Part shown: positions 16,206 to 24,562 of the stretch, piece by piece | How the letters are laid out: each line of letters opens with the position of its first letter | How positions within the stretch are numbered: the first letter of the stretch is position 1 | From: Bog-473 sp963753115 | GTDB taxonomy: Bacteria; Actinomycetota; Acidimicrobiia; Acidimicrobiales; RAAP-2 | Length of the DNA: 64,000 bases | Reading direction: 5' to 3' | Assembly (NCBI GenBank): GCA_963753115.1 | Contig: CAVWBB010000021.1 | Span: 62,001 to 126,000, forward strand | Notes under the pieces: generated by a model | The model's input: the letters and a program-made list of their open reading frames with translations, nothing else | Database searches by the model: none | Told to the model about the DNA's origin: nothing | Position numbers and translations under genes: made by a program

Positions 16206-16438
16206 TGGGAGCCGGACCGCTGGAGCCGAGGATCGACTGGGACCGCTGCATGGGCTCGGGCAACTGCGTCTTCTGGGCACCCGAGACCTTCGACCTGAGC
16301 GACGACGGCCATGCGGTCGTGGTCGACGCCGCGGCCACCGACGAGGACCGGCTGCGCACCGCGGCGCAGGGCTGCCCCGTCGGCGCCATCTCCCTCTGGC
16401 GCGACGGCGCCGAGGTGCCACTCGAGAAAGGGACCTGA
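16205..16438 (+). CDS. Small [3Fe-4S]-type ferredoxin (P450 redox partner)
   Basis: A 77-aa ferredoxin with a single cluster site: CMGSGNC near residue 15, followed by VFWAPETFDL and a distal CP in AAQGCPVGAI. The spacing with Ser/Gly in the second cysteine position is typical of [3Fe-4S] ferredoxins that feed actinobacterial P450s. It sits between the P450 gene and a fused ACAD gene and overlaps the latter by one base, so all three are one transcription unit. Confidence 0.9.
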   Translation: MGAGPLEPRIDWDRCMGSGNCVFWAPETFDLSDDGHAVVVDAAATDEDRLRTAAQGCPVGAISLWRDGAEVPLEKGT

Positions 16439-18714
16439 TGCCGATCGCCGTCACCGAGGACCACGAATCGCTGCGCACCACCGCGCTGCGCTGGGCCCAG
16501 ACCCACTGCCCGGCCAGCGTGCCGCGTGAGGTGGCCGAGACTGCCTCGGGCGCGAACGAGCCGCCGGCGGCATGGGAGAAGATGGCCGCCCAGGGCTGGC
16601 TCGGCCTGCACCTGCGCGAGGAGCAGGGTGGCCAGGGTTTCACGCTGGCCGAACTGGCGGTCGTGCTCGAGGAGCTCGGCCATGCCCTGTTCCCCGGGCC
16701 GCTCCTGCCCACGGTGCTGGTGTCCGCCGCGCTGGCCCGGGCGACCCAAGGGCCGGCCAGCGTGCCGGCGGAATGGGTGCGTGGCCTGGCGGACGGCTCC
16801 GTCACGGCCGCCGTGGCGTTGGGCGCCGACCCGCACCCCTGGCAACCGGCGGAGGACGGGGCGCTGCTCCTGTCCGGCACGGTGCGCCCGGTGCTCGGGC
16901 TCCCGACGGCCCGCCTCGTCCTCGTCCCGCTCGACTACGGCACCGGTACCGGGTGGCTGCTGCTCGACCGGGAGGCGCTGGGCGACGCCGTCTCCATCGA
17001 CGCGCTCCCGGCCCTCGACGGCACGCGCCCGCTGGGGCAGCTCACCATCGCCGGCGACAGGCCGGTCACGGTGCCGCAGAGCGACCAGGTCATGGTCTCC
17101 GACGACGACGTGCGCGGCCTGGCCCTCACGCTGGCGGCGGCCGAGAGTGCCGGCCTCGCCCGCTGGTGCCTGGAGACGGCGTCGGACTACGCCAAGGTGC
17201 GTGTGCAGTTCGGCCGCCCGATCGGGCAGTTCCAGGCGGTCAAGCACGCGCTGGCCGACATGCTCGTCTCGGTGGAGCAGTGTGCCGCGGTGGCGTGGGA
17301 CGCCGCGGCGGCCTGGAGCGAGGATGACGCGTCCGGGGCGGACGGCGTGGTCGACGAGTTGCGTGATCGCCATCTGGCGGCGCGCATCGCCGGCGCGGTG
17401 GCGCTCGGCGAGGCAGCGCGCTGCGCCAAGCAGTGCATCCAGATTCTGGGCGGCATCGGCTTCACCTGGGAGCACGACGCGCACTTCTACCTCAAGCGGG
17501 CCATGGCCAACCTGCAGCTGGTGGCCGGCGGCGACGTGGGCGCGCTCGAGCACGAGGTGGCCGGGCTGGCGATCGCAGGCGCACGGCGCAACCTGGCCGC
17601 CGACCTGCCGGCGGAGGCGGACTCGCTGCGCGACGAGATCCGGGCCGTCGTGGCCGAGGTCGCAGCGGCGAGCGACGCCGACCAGCGCGCCGCCGTCGCC
17701 GAGGCGGGGCTGATCATGCCGCACTGGCCGGCGCCCTGGGGTCGAGGTGCCTCGCCACTCGAGCAGCTCGTCATCGACGAGGAGCTGGCGGCCGCCGGAG
17801 TCATGCGCCCCCACCTCGCCGTGGGGGCGTGGGCGCTGCCCACCCTCATCGCGCACGGCACCACCGAGCAGCAGGAGCGCTGGGTGCGGCCGACGCTGCA
17901 CGGACAGCTCAACTGGTGCCAACTCTTCAGCGAGCCCGGTGCGGGTTCCGACCTGGCCAACCTGAGCACCCGGGCCGAGCGCGTCGACGGCGGCTGGGTC
18001 CTCAACGGGCAGAAGGTCTGGACGTCGCTGGCCCAGACGGCCGACTTCGGCATCTGCCTGGCCCGCTCGGACCCCGACGCGGCCAAGCACGCAGGCATCA
18101 CGTACTTCATCGTCGACATGCACGCGGAGGGCCTCGACATCCGGCCGCTGCGCGAGCTGACCGGCGCCGCCATGTTCAACGAGGTGTTCTTCAACGACGT
18201 GTTCGTCCCCGACGACGCTGTCGTGGGCGCCCCGGGGGACGGCTGGCGCATCGGGAGGACGACACTGGCCAACGAGCGCGTCTCCATGTCGTCGGGCGCC
18301 TCCTTCGGCAATGGCGTCGAGTCCCTCATCCGGACCGTGGCGCGCCGGAGCGAGCGCGGCGAACCCAGCCCCGCGAGCCTGGAGGACAGGCTCGGCCACC
18401 TGATCGCCGAGGCCCAATCCATCGCCCTGCTCGGCCACCGCTCCACGTTGCGGACGCTCTCTGGCGTCGACCCCGGCAGTGGGAGCAGCGTGCGCAAGCT
18501 GCTCGGCGTGGAACACGAGCAGCGGGTGCAGGAAATGGGAATGGCGCTCTACGGCGCGGACGGCGCCGTGCTCGACGGCAAGGCGCAACGCTGGGAGGAG
18601 GGCTTCCTCTCCACCCGCTGCCTCACCATTGCCGGGGGCACCAGCGAGGTGCAGCGCAACGTGATTGCGGAGCGGATGCTCGGCCAGCCCCGCGACCCCG
18701 AGCCCGGGTCCTGA
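16438..18714 (+). CDS. Two-domain acyl-CoA dehydrogenase fusion (FadE34/ChsE3-like)
   Basis: A 758-aa protein made of two ACAD units. Residues about 1-375 are a FadE28-like beta unit (LHLREEQGGQGFTLAE; YAKVRVQFGRPIGQFQAVKH; QILGGIGFTWEHDAHFYLKR). Residues about 400-758 are a FadE29-like alpha unit (CQLFSEPGAGSDLANLST; VLNGQKVWTSLAQ; MFNEVFFNDVFVP; TIAGGTSEVQRNVIAERMLG). M. tuberculosis FadE34 is a known fusion of this kind acting on cholesterol side-chain CoA thioesters with five carbons. ATG 16438 overlaps the ferredoxin stop. It encodes in one chain what the divergent pairs at 8936/10236 and 24563/25812 encode as two. Confidence 0.92.
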   Translation: MPIAVTEDHESLRTTALRWAQTHCPASVPREVAETASGANEPPAAWEKMAAQGWLGLHLREEQGGQGFTLAELAVVLEELGHALFPGPLLPTVLVSAALARATQGPASVPAEWVRGLADGSVTAAVALGADPHPWQPAEDGALLLSGTVRPVLGLPTARLVLVPLDYGTGTGWLLLDREALGDAVSIDALPALDGTRPLGQLTIAGDRPVTVPQSDQVMVSDDDVRGLALTLAAAESAGLARWCLETASDYAKVRVQFGRPIGQFQAVKHALADMLVSVEQCAAVAWDAAAAWSEDDASGADGVVDELRDRHLAARIAGAVALGEAARCAKQCIQILGGIGFTWEHDAHFYLKRAMANLQLVAGGDVGALEHEVAGLAIAGARRNLAADLPAEADSLRDEIRAVVAEVAAASDADQRAAVAEAGLIMPHWPAPWGRGASPLEQLVIDEELAAAGVMRPHLAVGAWALPTLIAHGTTEQQERWVRPTLHGQLNWCQLFSEPGAGSDLANLSTRAERVDGGWVLNGQKVWTSLAQTADFGICLARSDPDAAKHAGITYFIVDMHAEGLDIRPLRELTGAAMFNEVFFNDVFVPDDAVVGAPGDGWRIGRTTLANERVSMSSGASFGNGVESLIRTVARRSERGEPSPASLEDRLGHLIAEAQSIALLGHRSTLRTLSGVDPGSGSSVRKLLGVEHEQRVQEMGMALYGADGAVLDGKAQRWEEGFLSTRCLTIAGGTSEVQRNVIAERMLGQPRDPEPGS

Positions 18715-18745
18715 GCCGGCGGAGCGCCGGTACGATGGCGACGCG

Positions 18746-19156
18746 ATGAACCCTGGCAGTGACCCCGACGACGAATTCGACATCAACGTCGAGGACGATG
18801 TCTGGCCCTTCCCGTCGGACCGCTTCCTGCATCAGTTGGCGCCGGGCGTCCTGCAGGCGCAGAACGCGTGGATGGCCTCCATCGACTCGCTGCGCGCCCC
18901 GGACCGCAAGACCCACGAGCTGATCCGCATGGTGTGCACCGTGATCGCGCGACAGCCCGGTGGCGTGCAGCGGCACGCGCGCCTGGCCGCGGAGGTCGGC
19001 GCCACCTGGGACGAGATCGCCGGATCGATTCTCTTGACCGAGCCCGCCTTCGGGATCGTGCTCGCCATTCAGGCGCTGCCGTCGGCGCGACGGGGCTACA
19101 AACTGGGTTCGGCGATCTCGCACGAAGAGGACGACGGAGACTCGCTCGCAGAATGA
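18746..19156 (+). CDS. Carboxymuconolactone decarboxylase-like small protein
   Basis: A 136-aa helical protein with an acidic N-terminus (DPDDEFDINVEDDVWPFP) and a core block KTHELIRMVCTVIARQPGGVQRHARLAA seen here as LIRMVCTVIA and HARLAAEVGATWDE, which resembles the CMD/AhpD repeat without its CxxC. Function unknown. It is 31 bp after the fused ACAD gene, and its stop codon TGA is the first three bases of an operator-like palindrome. The start is ATG 18746. Confidence 0.7.
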   Translation: MNPGSDPDDEFDINVEDDVWPFPSDRFLHQLAPGVLQAQNAWMASIDSLRAPDRKTHELIRMVCTVIARQPGGVQRHARLAAEVGATWDEIAGSILLTEPAFGIVLAIQALPSARRGYKLGSAISHEEDDGDSLAE

Positions 19157-19167
19157 CACCCGTGTCA
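19154..19167. promoter_or_regulatory. Palindromic operator candidate, site 4 (TGACACCCGTGTCA)
   Basis: A perfect palindrome that begins on the stop codon of the preceding gene and ends 9 bp before the ATG of the ACAD gene at 19177. It would overlap the ribosome-binding region or core promoter of that gene. Confidence 0.6.
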
Positions 19168-19176
19168 TAGTTGGCC

Positions 19177-20436
19177 ATGCGCCTGGCCCCTGACGACACG
19201 CTGAGCGACTTCCGCCGCGCATTCGAGACCTGGCTCGACGAGCACCTGCCCCAGCCCGAGGCGATGGCGGACGAACCCCGCCGCTCCTCGGCCCACCTGC
19301 CGGCGTGGGCCCGCGCGTTCCAGCGCGACATGTTCGAGGCGGGCTATCTGGTCCCGGGCTGGCCGCCCGAGCTCGGCGGCCGCAACGCCACGCCCGAGGA
19401 GCAGATGGTCTACTTCGAGGTCATCACCGAGCGGATGGCGCCGCGCTCGCTCAACCCGCAGGGCCTCTCGATCTGCGCGGCCTCCATCGTCGAGTACGGG
19501 ACAGACGACCAGAAGGAGCGCTTCGTCCTCCCGACGCTCAAGGGTGAGATCACGTGGTGTCTCGGGATGAGCGAGCCCAACGCCGGCAGCGACCTGGCTT
19601 CGTTGCGCACCCGGGCCGAGCACCGCGACGGGCACTTCGTCGTCAACGGGCAGAAGGTGTGGACGTCGGGGGCCCACGAGGCCGACTACTGCATGTGCTA
19701 CGTGCGCACCGACCCCGACGCCCCCAAGCACCGCGGCATCAGCGTGCTGATCATCGACATGCAGACCCCGGGCATCGTGTGCCGGCCGCTCCCCGAGCTG
19801 ACCGACCCCCACCATGCGGACTTCAACGAGGTCTTCTTCAGCGACGTGGAGGTGCCCGAGGAGAACCTGCTCGGCACGCGCAACCACGGCTGGGCGGTCA
19901 GCCAGGGCTCGCTCCGCCACGAGCGGGGGATGCTCTGGATCATGAACGTCGCCAAAATGGAGCGGACGCTGCGGGGCCTGGTCCGCGTGGCGCGGCGTCC
20001 CGATGGTCGAGGCGGCACGCTGGGTGACGACCCCCGTCTGGCCGAGGCCATCGGCCGGCTGGCCACCGACACGGTGGCCATGCGCTGCCTGGGCTACCGG
20101 GGCTTCGCCAAGGCGACCCGGGGCGAGATGCCGCCCGAGCACCTGGTCCTGAAGCTCTTCACCAGCGAGGCCGAGCAGCGCGCCACCCAGCTGGGCCAGG
20201 AGGCGCTGGGCCTGGAGGGTCTGGACCTCGACGGCCCGGGCCCCAACCGCTTCACCGAGTGGGACCTCGCCCACTTCGCACCGAACCGGGTCGAGGAGAA
20301 CGCCAACGGTTCCTTCTACGACGGCGCCTGGGCCCTGCAGTACCTGCGCTCGTTCTCCGGCACCATCGCCGGGGGCACCTCGGAGATCCAGCGCAACATC
20401 GTGGCCGAGCGCGTGCTCGGCCTGCCCCGGGGGTGA
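19177..20436 (+). CDS. Acyl-CoA dehydrogenase (FadE29-like alpha type)
   Basis: A 419-aa protein from ATG 19177. Motifs in order are LGMSEPNAGSDLASLRTRA, FVVNGQKVWTSGAHEADY, DFNEVFFSDVEVPEENLLG, and the C-terminal FSGTIAGGTSEIQRNIVAERVLGLPRG. It is larger than the 392-405-aa alpha-type paralogues here owing to an insertion in the C-terminal domain (GLEGLDLDGPGPNRFTEWDL region). No beta-type partner lies beside it, so it may be homomeric or pair with one of the other beta subunits. It has its own operator-like palindrome immediately upstream. Confidence 0.92.
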   Translation: MRLAPDDTLSDFRRAFETWLDEHLPQPEAMADEPRRSSAHLPAWARAFQRDMFEAGYLVPGWPPELGGRNATPEEQMVYFEVITERMAPRSLNPQGLSICAASIVEYGTDDQKERFVLPTLKGEITWCLGMSEPNAGSDLASLRTRAEHRDGHFVVNGQKVWTSGAHEADYCMCYVRTDPDAPKHRGISVLIIDMQTPGIVCRPLPELTDPHHADFNEVFFSDVEVPEENLLGTRNHGWAVSQGSLRHERGMLWIMNVAKMERTLRGLVRVARRPDGRGGTLGDDPRLAEAIGRLATDTVAMRCLGYRGFAKATRGEMPPEHLVLKLFTSEAEQRATQLGQEALGLEGLDLDGPGPNRFTEWDLAHFAPNRVEENANGSFYDGAWALQYLRSFSGTIAGGTSEIQRNIVAERVLGLPRG

Positions 20437-20546
20437 CGTTGGTGCAGACCGAGCGGTGCGCCGTGCTGGTGCTGCGCGCGCTCCCTCTGACTGCCGGCGA
20501 GCGGGTCGATCGGCGCGCCCTCGAGGGGTTCATCGCAGTGGGCTGA
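20433..20546 (+). other. Small open reading frame, possible enoyl-CoA hydratase remnant
   Basis: GTG 20433 overlaps the stop of the ACAD gene (GTGA) and opens 37 codons beginning VTLVQTERCAVLVL, reminiscent of the first strand of crotonase-family enzymes, then diverges and stops. It could be a real small peptide, a decayed crotonase start, or chance. Confidence 0.25.
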
Positions 20547-20871
20547 TCGGCCCCAGACGCCGACGGTGTTGTCGCACCGTTGGGCGCAATGGGTTCGACC
20601 GTTGTCAGAGTTGTTGTGATTCCAGTGGCCGTTGCGCCGACGTCGCGGTTGTGTCGCACGCGTGCGGCCTCGCCGCGTCTGCCCACGTCAGGTGCCATAT
20701 CGGCGCAACGACCCGGCGGCCGACATCACACCGCCGCCCCCGTGCAGGGCACGTCCCGCAGGCCCTGGGCCTGCACAAATGTTGTGCCGGTCGGCAAAAA
20801 GACCCATACATTTCGCGCCATTCCTTCCGATACCCACTGTGGAAACAGTTGTCCAGAGGGGGAAGGAATTC
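20547..20871 (+). other. Intergenic leader upstream of the secreted CAP/repeat protein
   Basis: About 325 bp without a convincing gene. The last 100 bp are less GC-rich (AAAAAGACCCATACATTTCG and following) and probably hold the promoter of the gene starting at 20872. No riboswitch fold could be recognised. Confidence 0.5.
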
Positions 20872-22359
20872 GTGCCGCAACGTACCGGACGTCGTCTCGC
20901 GACACTTCTACTGCCCATCGGAGCCCTGGTCATGAGCTCCATCGCCGCGGGCCTCGGCGGCGCACCCGCATCGGCGGCCGGGATCCTGCCTCCCTCCAAT
21001 CCGCCGGCGAACATCGCGCCCGACAGCGGTGACTGGCTGACCGCCATCGACCACGCCCGCGCCCAGGAGGGCGTCGGTCCGATGAACATCTCGGAGAGCG
21101 CGCTCACGACCTTGCCGATGGACCAGCAGATCTTGACGGTCGTGAACGACGAGCGCGTCGACCGCGGCCTGCCGCCGGTCAACGACGTCACCGCGCAGCT
21201 CGACGCGTACGCGCAGGGCGGAGCCAATGCCGGCAGCGACCCGAGCTTCCCCCCGAGTCTCACCGGTGGCGTGCCCATCGCCTTCGGCGGCGCGATCTGG
21301 GCCGGCGGCCTGACCTCGGTGCTCGAAGCCGACTACTACTGGATGTACGACGACGGCTACAGCGGCTCGTCGACCACCAACTCGGCGTGCAGCCTGTCGA
21401 ACCAGAGCGGGTGCTGGGGCCACCGCGACATCATCCTGCACCCGTTCGCCAACTGCCCGTTCGGCCCGCCCATCCTCTCCATGGGCGGAGCCTTCTCGCC
21501 CAGCGGCTTCGCGGCCGGTTCCATCGCCGCGATCTTCGTCAGCTCGTGCGCGCCACCGAGCGACATCACCGTCAACTGGGGCCAGCTGGCCAACGCGGTG
21601 CAGTCGGGCTCGCGCACCGTGGCCATCACGCCGACTCCCAACGGGACCGGCTACTGGGAGGTCGAGGCCAACGGCACGGTGGCCGCGTTCGGCTCGGCCC
21701 CGAACCTCGGCTCGCTCAGCGGCCCCCTCAACGCTCCCATCGTGGGCATGGCCTCCACACCCGATGGCAAGGGCTACTGGTTGGTGGGCTCCGACGGCGG
21801 CATCTTCAGCTTCGGCAACGCGTCATTTCTCGGGTCGACGGGTTCACTCCGACTCAACCGGCCGATCGTCGGCATCGCCTCGACGCCGAATGGCCGCGGC
21901 TACTGGATGGTGGCCTCCGACGGCGGCATCTTCAGCTACGGCAACGCGTCCTTCTTCGGCTCCATGGGCGGCAGACCGCTCAACCGGCCGATCGTCGGCA
22001 TGGCGGCCGACCCGGCGACCGGCGGCTACTGGGAGGTGGCCTCCGACGGCGGGATCTTCAGCTACGACGCACCGTTCTTCGGCAGCACCGGCAGCATCCG
22101 GTTGAACCGGCCGATCGTCGGCATGGAGGCATCGCCGAACGGTCAGGGCTACCGCTTCGTGGCCTCGGACGGCGGGATCTTCAGCTACGGCCAGGCGCCC
22201 TTCGAGGGCAGCACCGGCAGCCTGAGCCTGGCGGCCCCGGTCGTGGGCATGGCCGCCGACAATCCCACGAACGGGTACTGGATGGCGGCGGCCGACGGCG
22301 GCATCTTCACCTTCGGCGGCGCCAACTACATGGGCCGCGTCGACAGCACGCAGAGCTAG
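20872..22359 (+). CDS. Secreted protein with CAP-like domain and six C-terminal propeller-type repeats
   Basis: A 495-aa protein from GTG 20872 (GGAAGG site). It has a signal peptide (RRLATLLLPIGALVMSS, cleavage near APASA). Residues about 70-245 resemble a CAP/SCP domain: ILTVVNDERVDRGLPPV as the first helix and GCWGHRDIILHPF near the active-site His. From residue 250 to the end are six repeats of about 41 residues, each of the form VGMAxTPxGxGYWxVASDGGIFSYG followed by FxGSxG and LNRPI. The repeat number fits a beta-propeller-like ring, though that fold is inference. It is probably a cell-surface or extracellular protein. Hydrolase activity is possible for the CAP part but not shown. Confidence 0.8.
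   Translation: MPQRTGRRLATLLLPIGALVMSSIAAGLGGAPASAAGILPPSNPPANIAPDSGDWLTAIDHARAQEGVGPMNISESALTTLPMDQQILTVVNDERVDRGLPPVNDVTAQLDAYAQGGANAGSDPSFPPSLTGGVPIAFGGAIWAGGLTSVLEADYYWMYDDGYSGSSTTNSACSLSNQSGCWGHRDIILHPFANCPFGPPILSMGGAFSPSGFAAGSIAAIFVSSCAPPSDITVNWGQLANAVQSGSRTVAITPTPNGTGYWEVEANGTVAAFGSAPNLGSLSGPLNAPIVGMASTPDGKGYWLVGSDGGIFSFGNASFLGSTGSLRLNRPIVGIASTPNGRGYWMVASDGGIFSYGNASFFGSMGGRPLNRPIVGMAADPATGGYWEVASDGGIFSYDAPFFGSTGSIRLNRPIVGMEASPNGQGYRFVASDGGIFSYGQAPFEGSTGSLSLAAPVVGMAADNPTNGYWMAAADGGIFTFGGANYMGRVDSTQS
21619..22353 (+). repeat. Six in-frame repeats of about 126 bp encoding GYWxVASDGGIFSYG units
   Basis: Repeat units begin near 21619, 21745, 21868, 21994, 22117 and 22243. Units 2-5 are the most alike (SDGGIFS and LNRPIVG conserved); the first is degenerate and the last is truncated. 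The protein-level repeat is stronger than the DNA repeat, so it is an old duplication. Confidence 0.8.
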
Positions 22360-22419
22360 CTGGGCGGGGCGGTCCCGCCTGAGCCGCCTCTGTCACTGCG
22401 TCCTGGACCGCATCGTGGC

Positions 22420-23655
22420 TCAGACGACCCCGCGGTCGACCAGGTCGGCCAGTTCGTCCTCGCCCAGGCCGACCAGGTCGCACCAGACCTCGCGATTGTG
22501 CTCGCCCAGCAGCGGCGCGCCGCGTGGGACGGGAGCGGGGTTCTTGGCCAACCGGGGGAACGGGGCCTGCTGGCGCACGGGCCCGATGACCGGGTCGTCG
22601 ATCGCCACGAGGTCGCCCCGGGCCGCCATGTGGGGGTCGGCGAAGATGTCGGCCGCGCTGTAGGCGGTGCCGATCGGGACGTCGTGCGCCACGCAGCGCG
22701 TCGTGATCTCCTCGGCGGAGAGGCCAGAGGTCCACTGCGCTACCACGCCGTTGATCTCGTCACCGCGCGCCGCCCGTTCGGCCAGGGTGGCGAAGCGCGG
22801 GTCCGCGGCCAGGTCGGGCCGCTCCATGGCCTTGCAGAGACGAGCGAAGTTGGCGTCGGAGCCGGCCACGATGCAGACGAAGAAGCCGTCGGCCGTGGGG
22901 TAGTTGTCGAGGGGGGCGGAGTGTGAGAGCCGGTTGCCTTCCCGCTGGCGCACGATGCCCAGGCGGTCATAGCCGGCCAGTGTCCACTCCAGGATGCGCA
23001 GGATGGAGCCGTAGAGCGGGGCGTCGATCACGTCGCCGCCGTGCCCCTCCTTGTCCCGCCCGTAGAGCGCCGCCACGGCGGCGAAGGCGGCGAAGGTGCC
23101 CGTGAGGTAGTCCGACACGGTGACGCCGGGACGCACGGGCGGTCGGTCGGGGTCGCCCGTGAGGTGGAGGAGCCCGCCGAAGGCGATGCCGAGCCGGTCC
23201 AGTCCGGGCCGGGGGGCGTACGGGCCGGTCTGCCCGAAGACGCTGATGCGCACGTAGACGAGCTCGGCGGGCAGGTCGGCGGGCCCGAGTCCCCAGCGCT
23301 CCATGGTGCCGGGCCGGAAGTTCTCGCAGAGCACGTCGGCCGTCGCCACCAGCCGCTTGAAGAGCTCCTTGCCCTCGGGCTTGCGGAGGTCGCAGGTGAC
23401 CCCGCGCCGGCCCCGGCCCTCGACGGACCAGAAGAGCGAGTAGTCCGGTCCGTCGTCCACCGGCACGAAGGGCCCGATGTTGCGCATGAAGTCGCCCTCG
23501 CCCGGCAGCTCGACCTTGATCACGTCGGCGCCGAGCTCACCGAGCAGGCCGGCGCAGAACGGTGCCGAGATGCGCGTGCCGACGTCGACGACGCGGATGC
23601 CGGCCAGCGGGCCGGGTAAGGGGTCAGGCAGCGGGTCGGGCAACGGGTCGCTCAT
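22420..23655 (-). CDS. CaiB/BaiF-family (class III) CoA transferase
   Basis: A 411-aa enzyme that moves CoA between carboxylic acids through an aspartyl intermediate. Family motifs are GIRVVDVGTRISAPFCAGLLGELGADVIKVE, seen as VDVGTRISAPF and LGADVIKVE, then DLRKPEGKEL, ENFRPGTMERWGLG and DRLGIAFGGL. The likely catalytic Asp182 is in VSDYLTGTFAA. The N-terminus is an odd Pro-Leu-rich repeat (PLPDPLPDPLPGPL). The start overlaps the stop of the enoyl-CoA hydratase gene (ATGA), so the two are coupled. It probably activates a substrate without ATP. Confidence 0.92.
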   Translation of the reverse strand: MSDPLPDPLPDPLPGPLAGIRVVDVGTRISAPFCAGLLGELGADVIKVELPGEGDFMRNIGPFVPVDDGPDYSLFWSVEGRGRRGVTCDLRKPEGKELFKRLVATADVLCENFRPGTMERWGLGPADLPAELVYVRISVFGQTGPYAPRPGLDRLGIAFGGLLHLTGDPDRPPVRPGVTVSDYLTGTFAAFAAVAALYGRDKEGHGGDVIDAPLYGSILRILEWTLAGYDRLGIVRQREGNRLSHSAPLDNYPTADGFFVCIVAGSDANFARLCKAMERPDLAADPRFATLAERAARGDEINGVVAQWTSGLSAEEITTRCVAHDVPIGTAYSAADIFADPHMAARGDLVAIDDPVIGPVRQQAPFPRLAKNPAPVPRGAPLLGEHNREVWCDLVGLGEDELADLVDRGVV

Positions 23656-24503
23656 GCTTTCGTTTCCGGGTGGCCCTGCTCGCGCTCGGCCATGACGTCG
23701 CGCATGGAGCCCTTCTCCTTGCGGGCCGCCAGCGCGTTGAGGGCGGTGGCAGAGTTGTGCACCCAGTGGTGGGCCATGAAGTGGTACTTGAGGGCGTCAC
23801 GCTTGCCCATCAGCGTGCCGGTCTGGTTGATGGTGTCCTTGACCGTCTGCGCGGTGACCGGCGGGACGAGGGCGACCCGGTCGGCCAGCTCCCGTGCCCG
23901 CTGCTCGAGTTCGGCCCGGGGGACCACGCGGTTGACGAGGCCCAGTCGCCAGGCCTCTTGCGCGTCGATGGTGTCGCCGGTCAGGAGGAACTCCTTGGCC
24001 TTCCGGATCCCGAGCTCCCAGGGCTCCACCAGCAGCTCGACCCCGGCCCCGGTGAGTCGGAGGACCGGGTTGGAGAAGACCGCGTCGTCGGCGGCGACGA
24101 TGAGGTCGCACATGGCGGCCAGCATGAGCCCGGCGGCCACGCAGCTGCCCTGCACGGCGGCAATGGTCGGCTTGCGGAAGTCGTGGATGCGCAGGCAGCG
24201 GTCGTAGTACATCGTCTTCTCATGCTGGAACTTGCCCTCTGGGGTCTCCCGCAGCGCCACCCAGGGGTCGGTGTCGTCGCCGGCCACCAGCGCCTTCAGG
24301 TCGTGGCCCGAGGAGAAGTGCTTGCCGGCGCCGGCGAGGATCACGACCCGTACGGCGTCGTCGGCGTCGGCGATGTCGAAGGCCGCGTCGAGCTCGTCGA
24401 TGAGCATCGAGTTCTGGGCGTTGGCCATGTCCGGCCGGTTCATGGTGATGGTGGCGACGGCACCATCGGTCTCGTAGCGGATCGTCTCGAAGTCTTCTGC
24501 CAT
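23652..24503 (-). CDS. Enoyl-CoA hydratase/isomerase (crotonase) family protein
   Basis: A 283-aa crotonase-fold protein from ATG 24503 (GGGAGG upstream; ATG 24512 is possible). CoA/oxyanion motifs are AGAGKHFSSGHDLKAL and AVQGSCVAAGLMLAAMCDLIVA. The second half has LTGDTIDAQEAWRLGLVNRVVP. The stretch that carries the first catalytic Glu in classical hydratases (PE) reads SNPVLRL, so standard hydration is uncertain; isomerase, hydrolase or other crotonase chemistry is possible. It is upstream of and coupled to the CoA transferase, and lies 59 bp downstream of an alpha-type ACAD gene on the same strand. Confidence 0.88.
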   Translation of the reverse strand: MAEDFETIRYETDGAVATITMNRPDMANAQNSMLIDELDAAFDIADADDAVRVVILAGAGKHFSSGHDLKALVAGDDTDPWVALRETPEGKFQHEKTMYYDRCLRIHDFRKPTIAAVQGSCVAAGLMLAAMCDLIVAADDAVFSNPVLRLTGAGVELLVEPWELGIRKAKEFLLTGDTIDAQEAWRLGLVNRVVPRAELEQRARELADRVALVPPVTAQTVKDTINQTGTLMGKRDALKYHFMAHHWVHNSATALNALAARKEKGSMRDVMAEREQGHPETKA

Positions 24504-24562
24504 GTCTTCCATCCTCCCTGCCTCGCCCATCCTGTCGCGCTGCCCGGCCACGCCGGGGGCGC

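Noticed and set aside
16132..18786. A very long open frame antisense to the fused ACAD gene
   Set aside because: It has no recognisable domain and is rich in Arg, Gly and Ala; such antisense frames arise from high GC in the third codon position of the real gene.
20547..20871. Riboswitch (for example c-di-AMP type) before the CAP/repeat protein
   Set aside because: No consensus core of that class could be identified by eye; only a plain leader is reported.
21619..22353. CRISPR-like array
   Set aside because: The periodic units are in-frame protein repeats of about 126 bp with no conserved short repeat and no spacers or cas genes.
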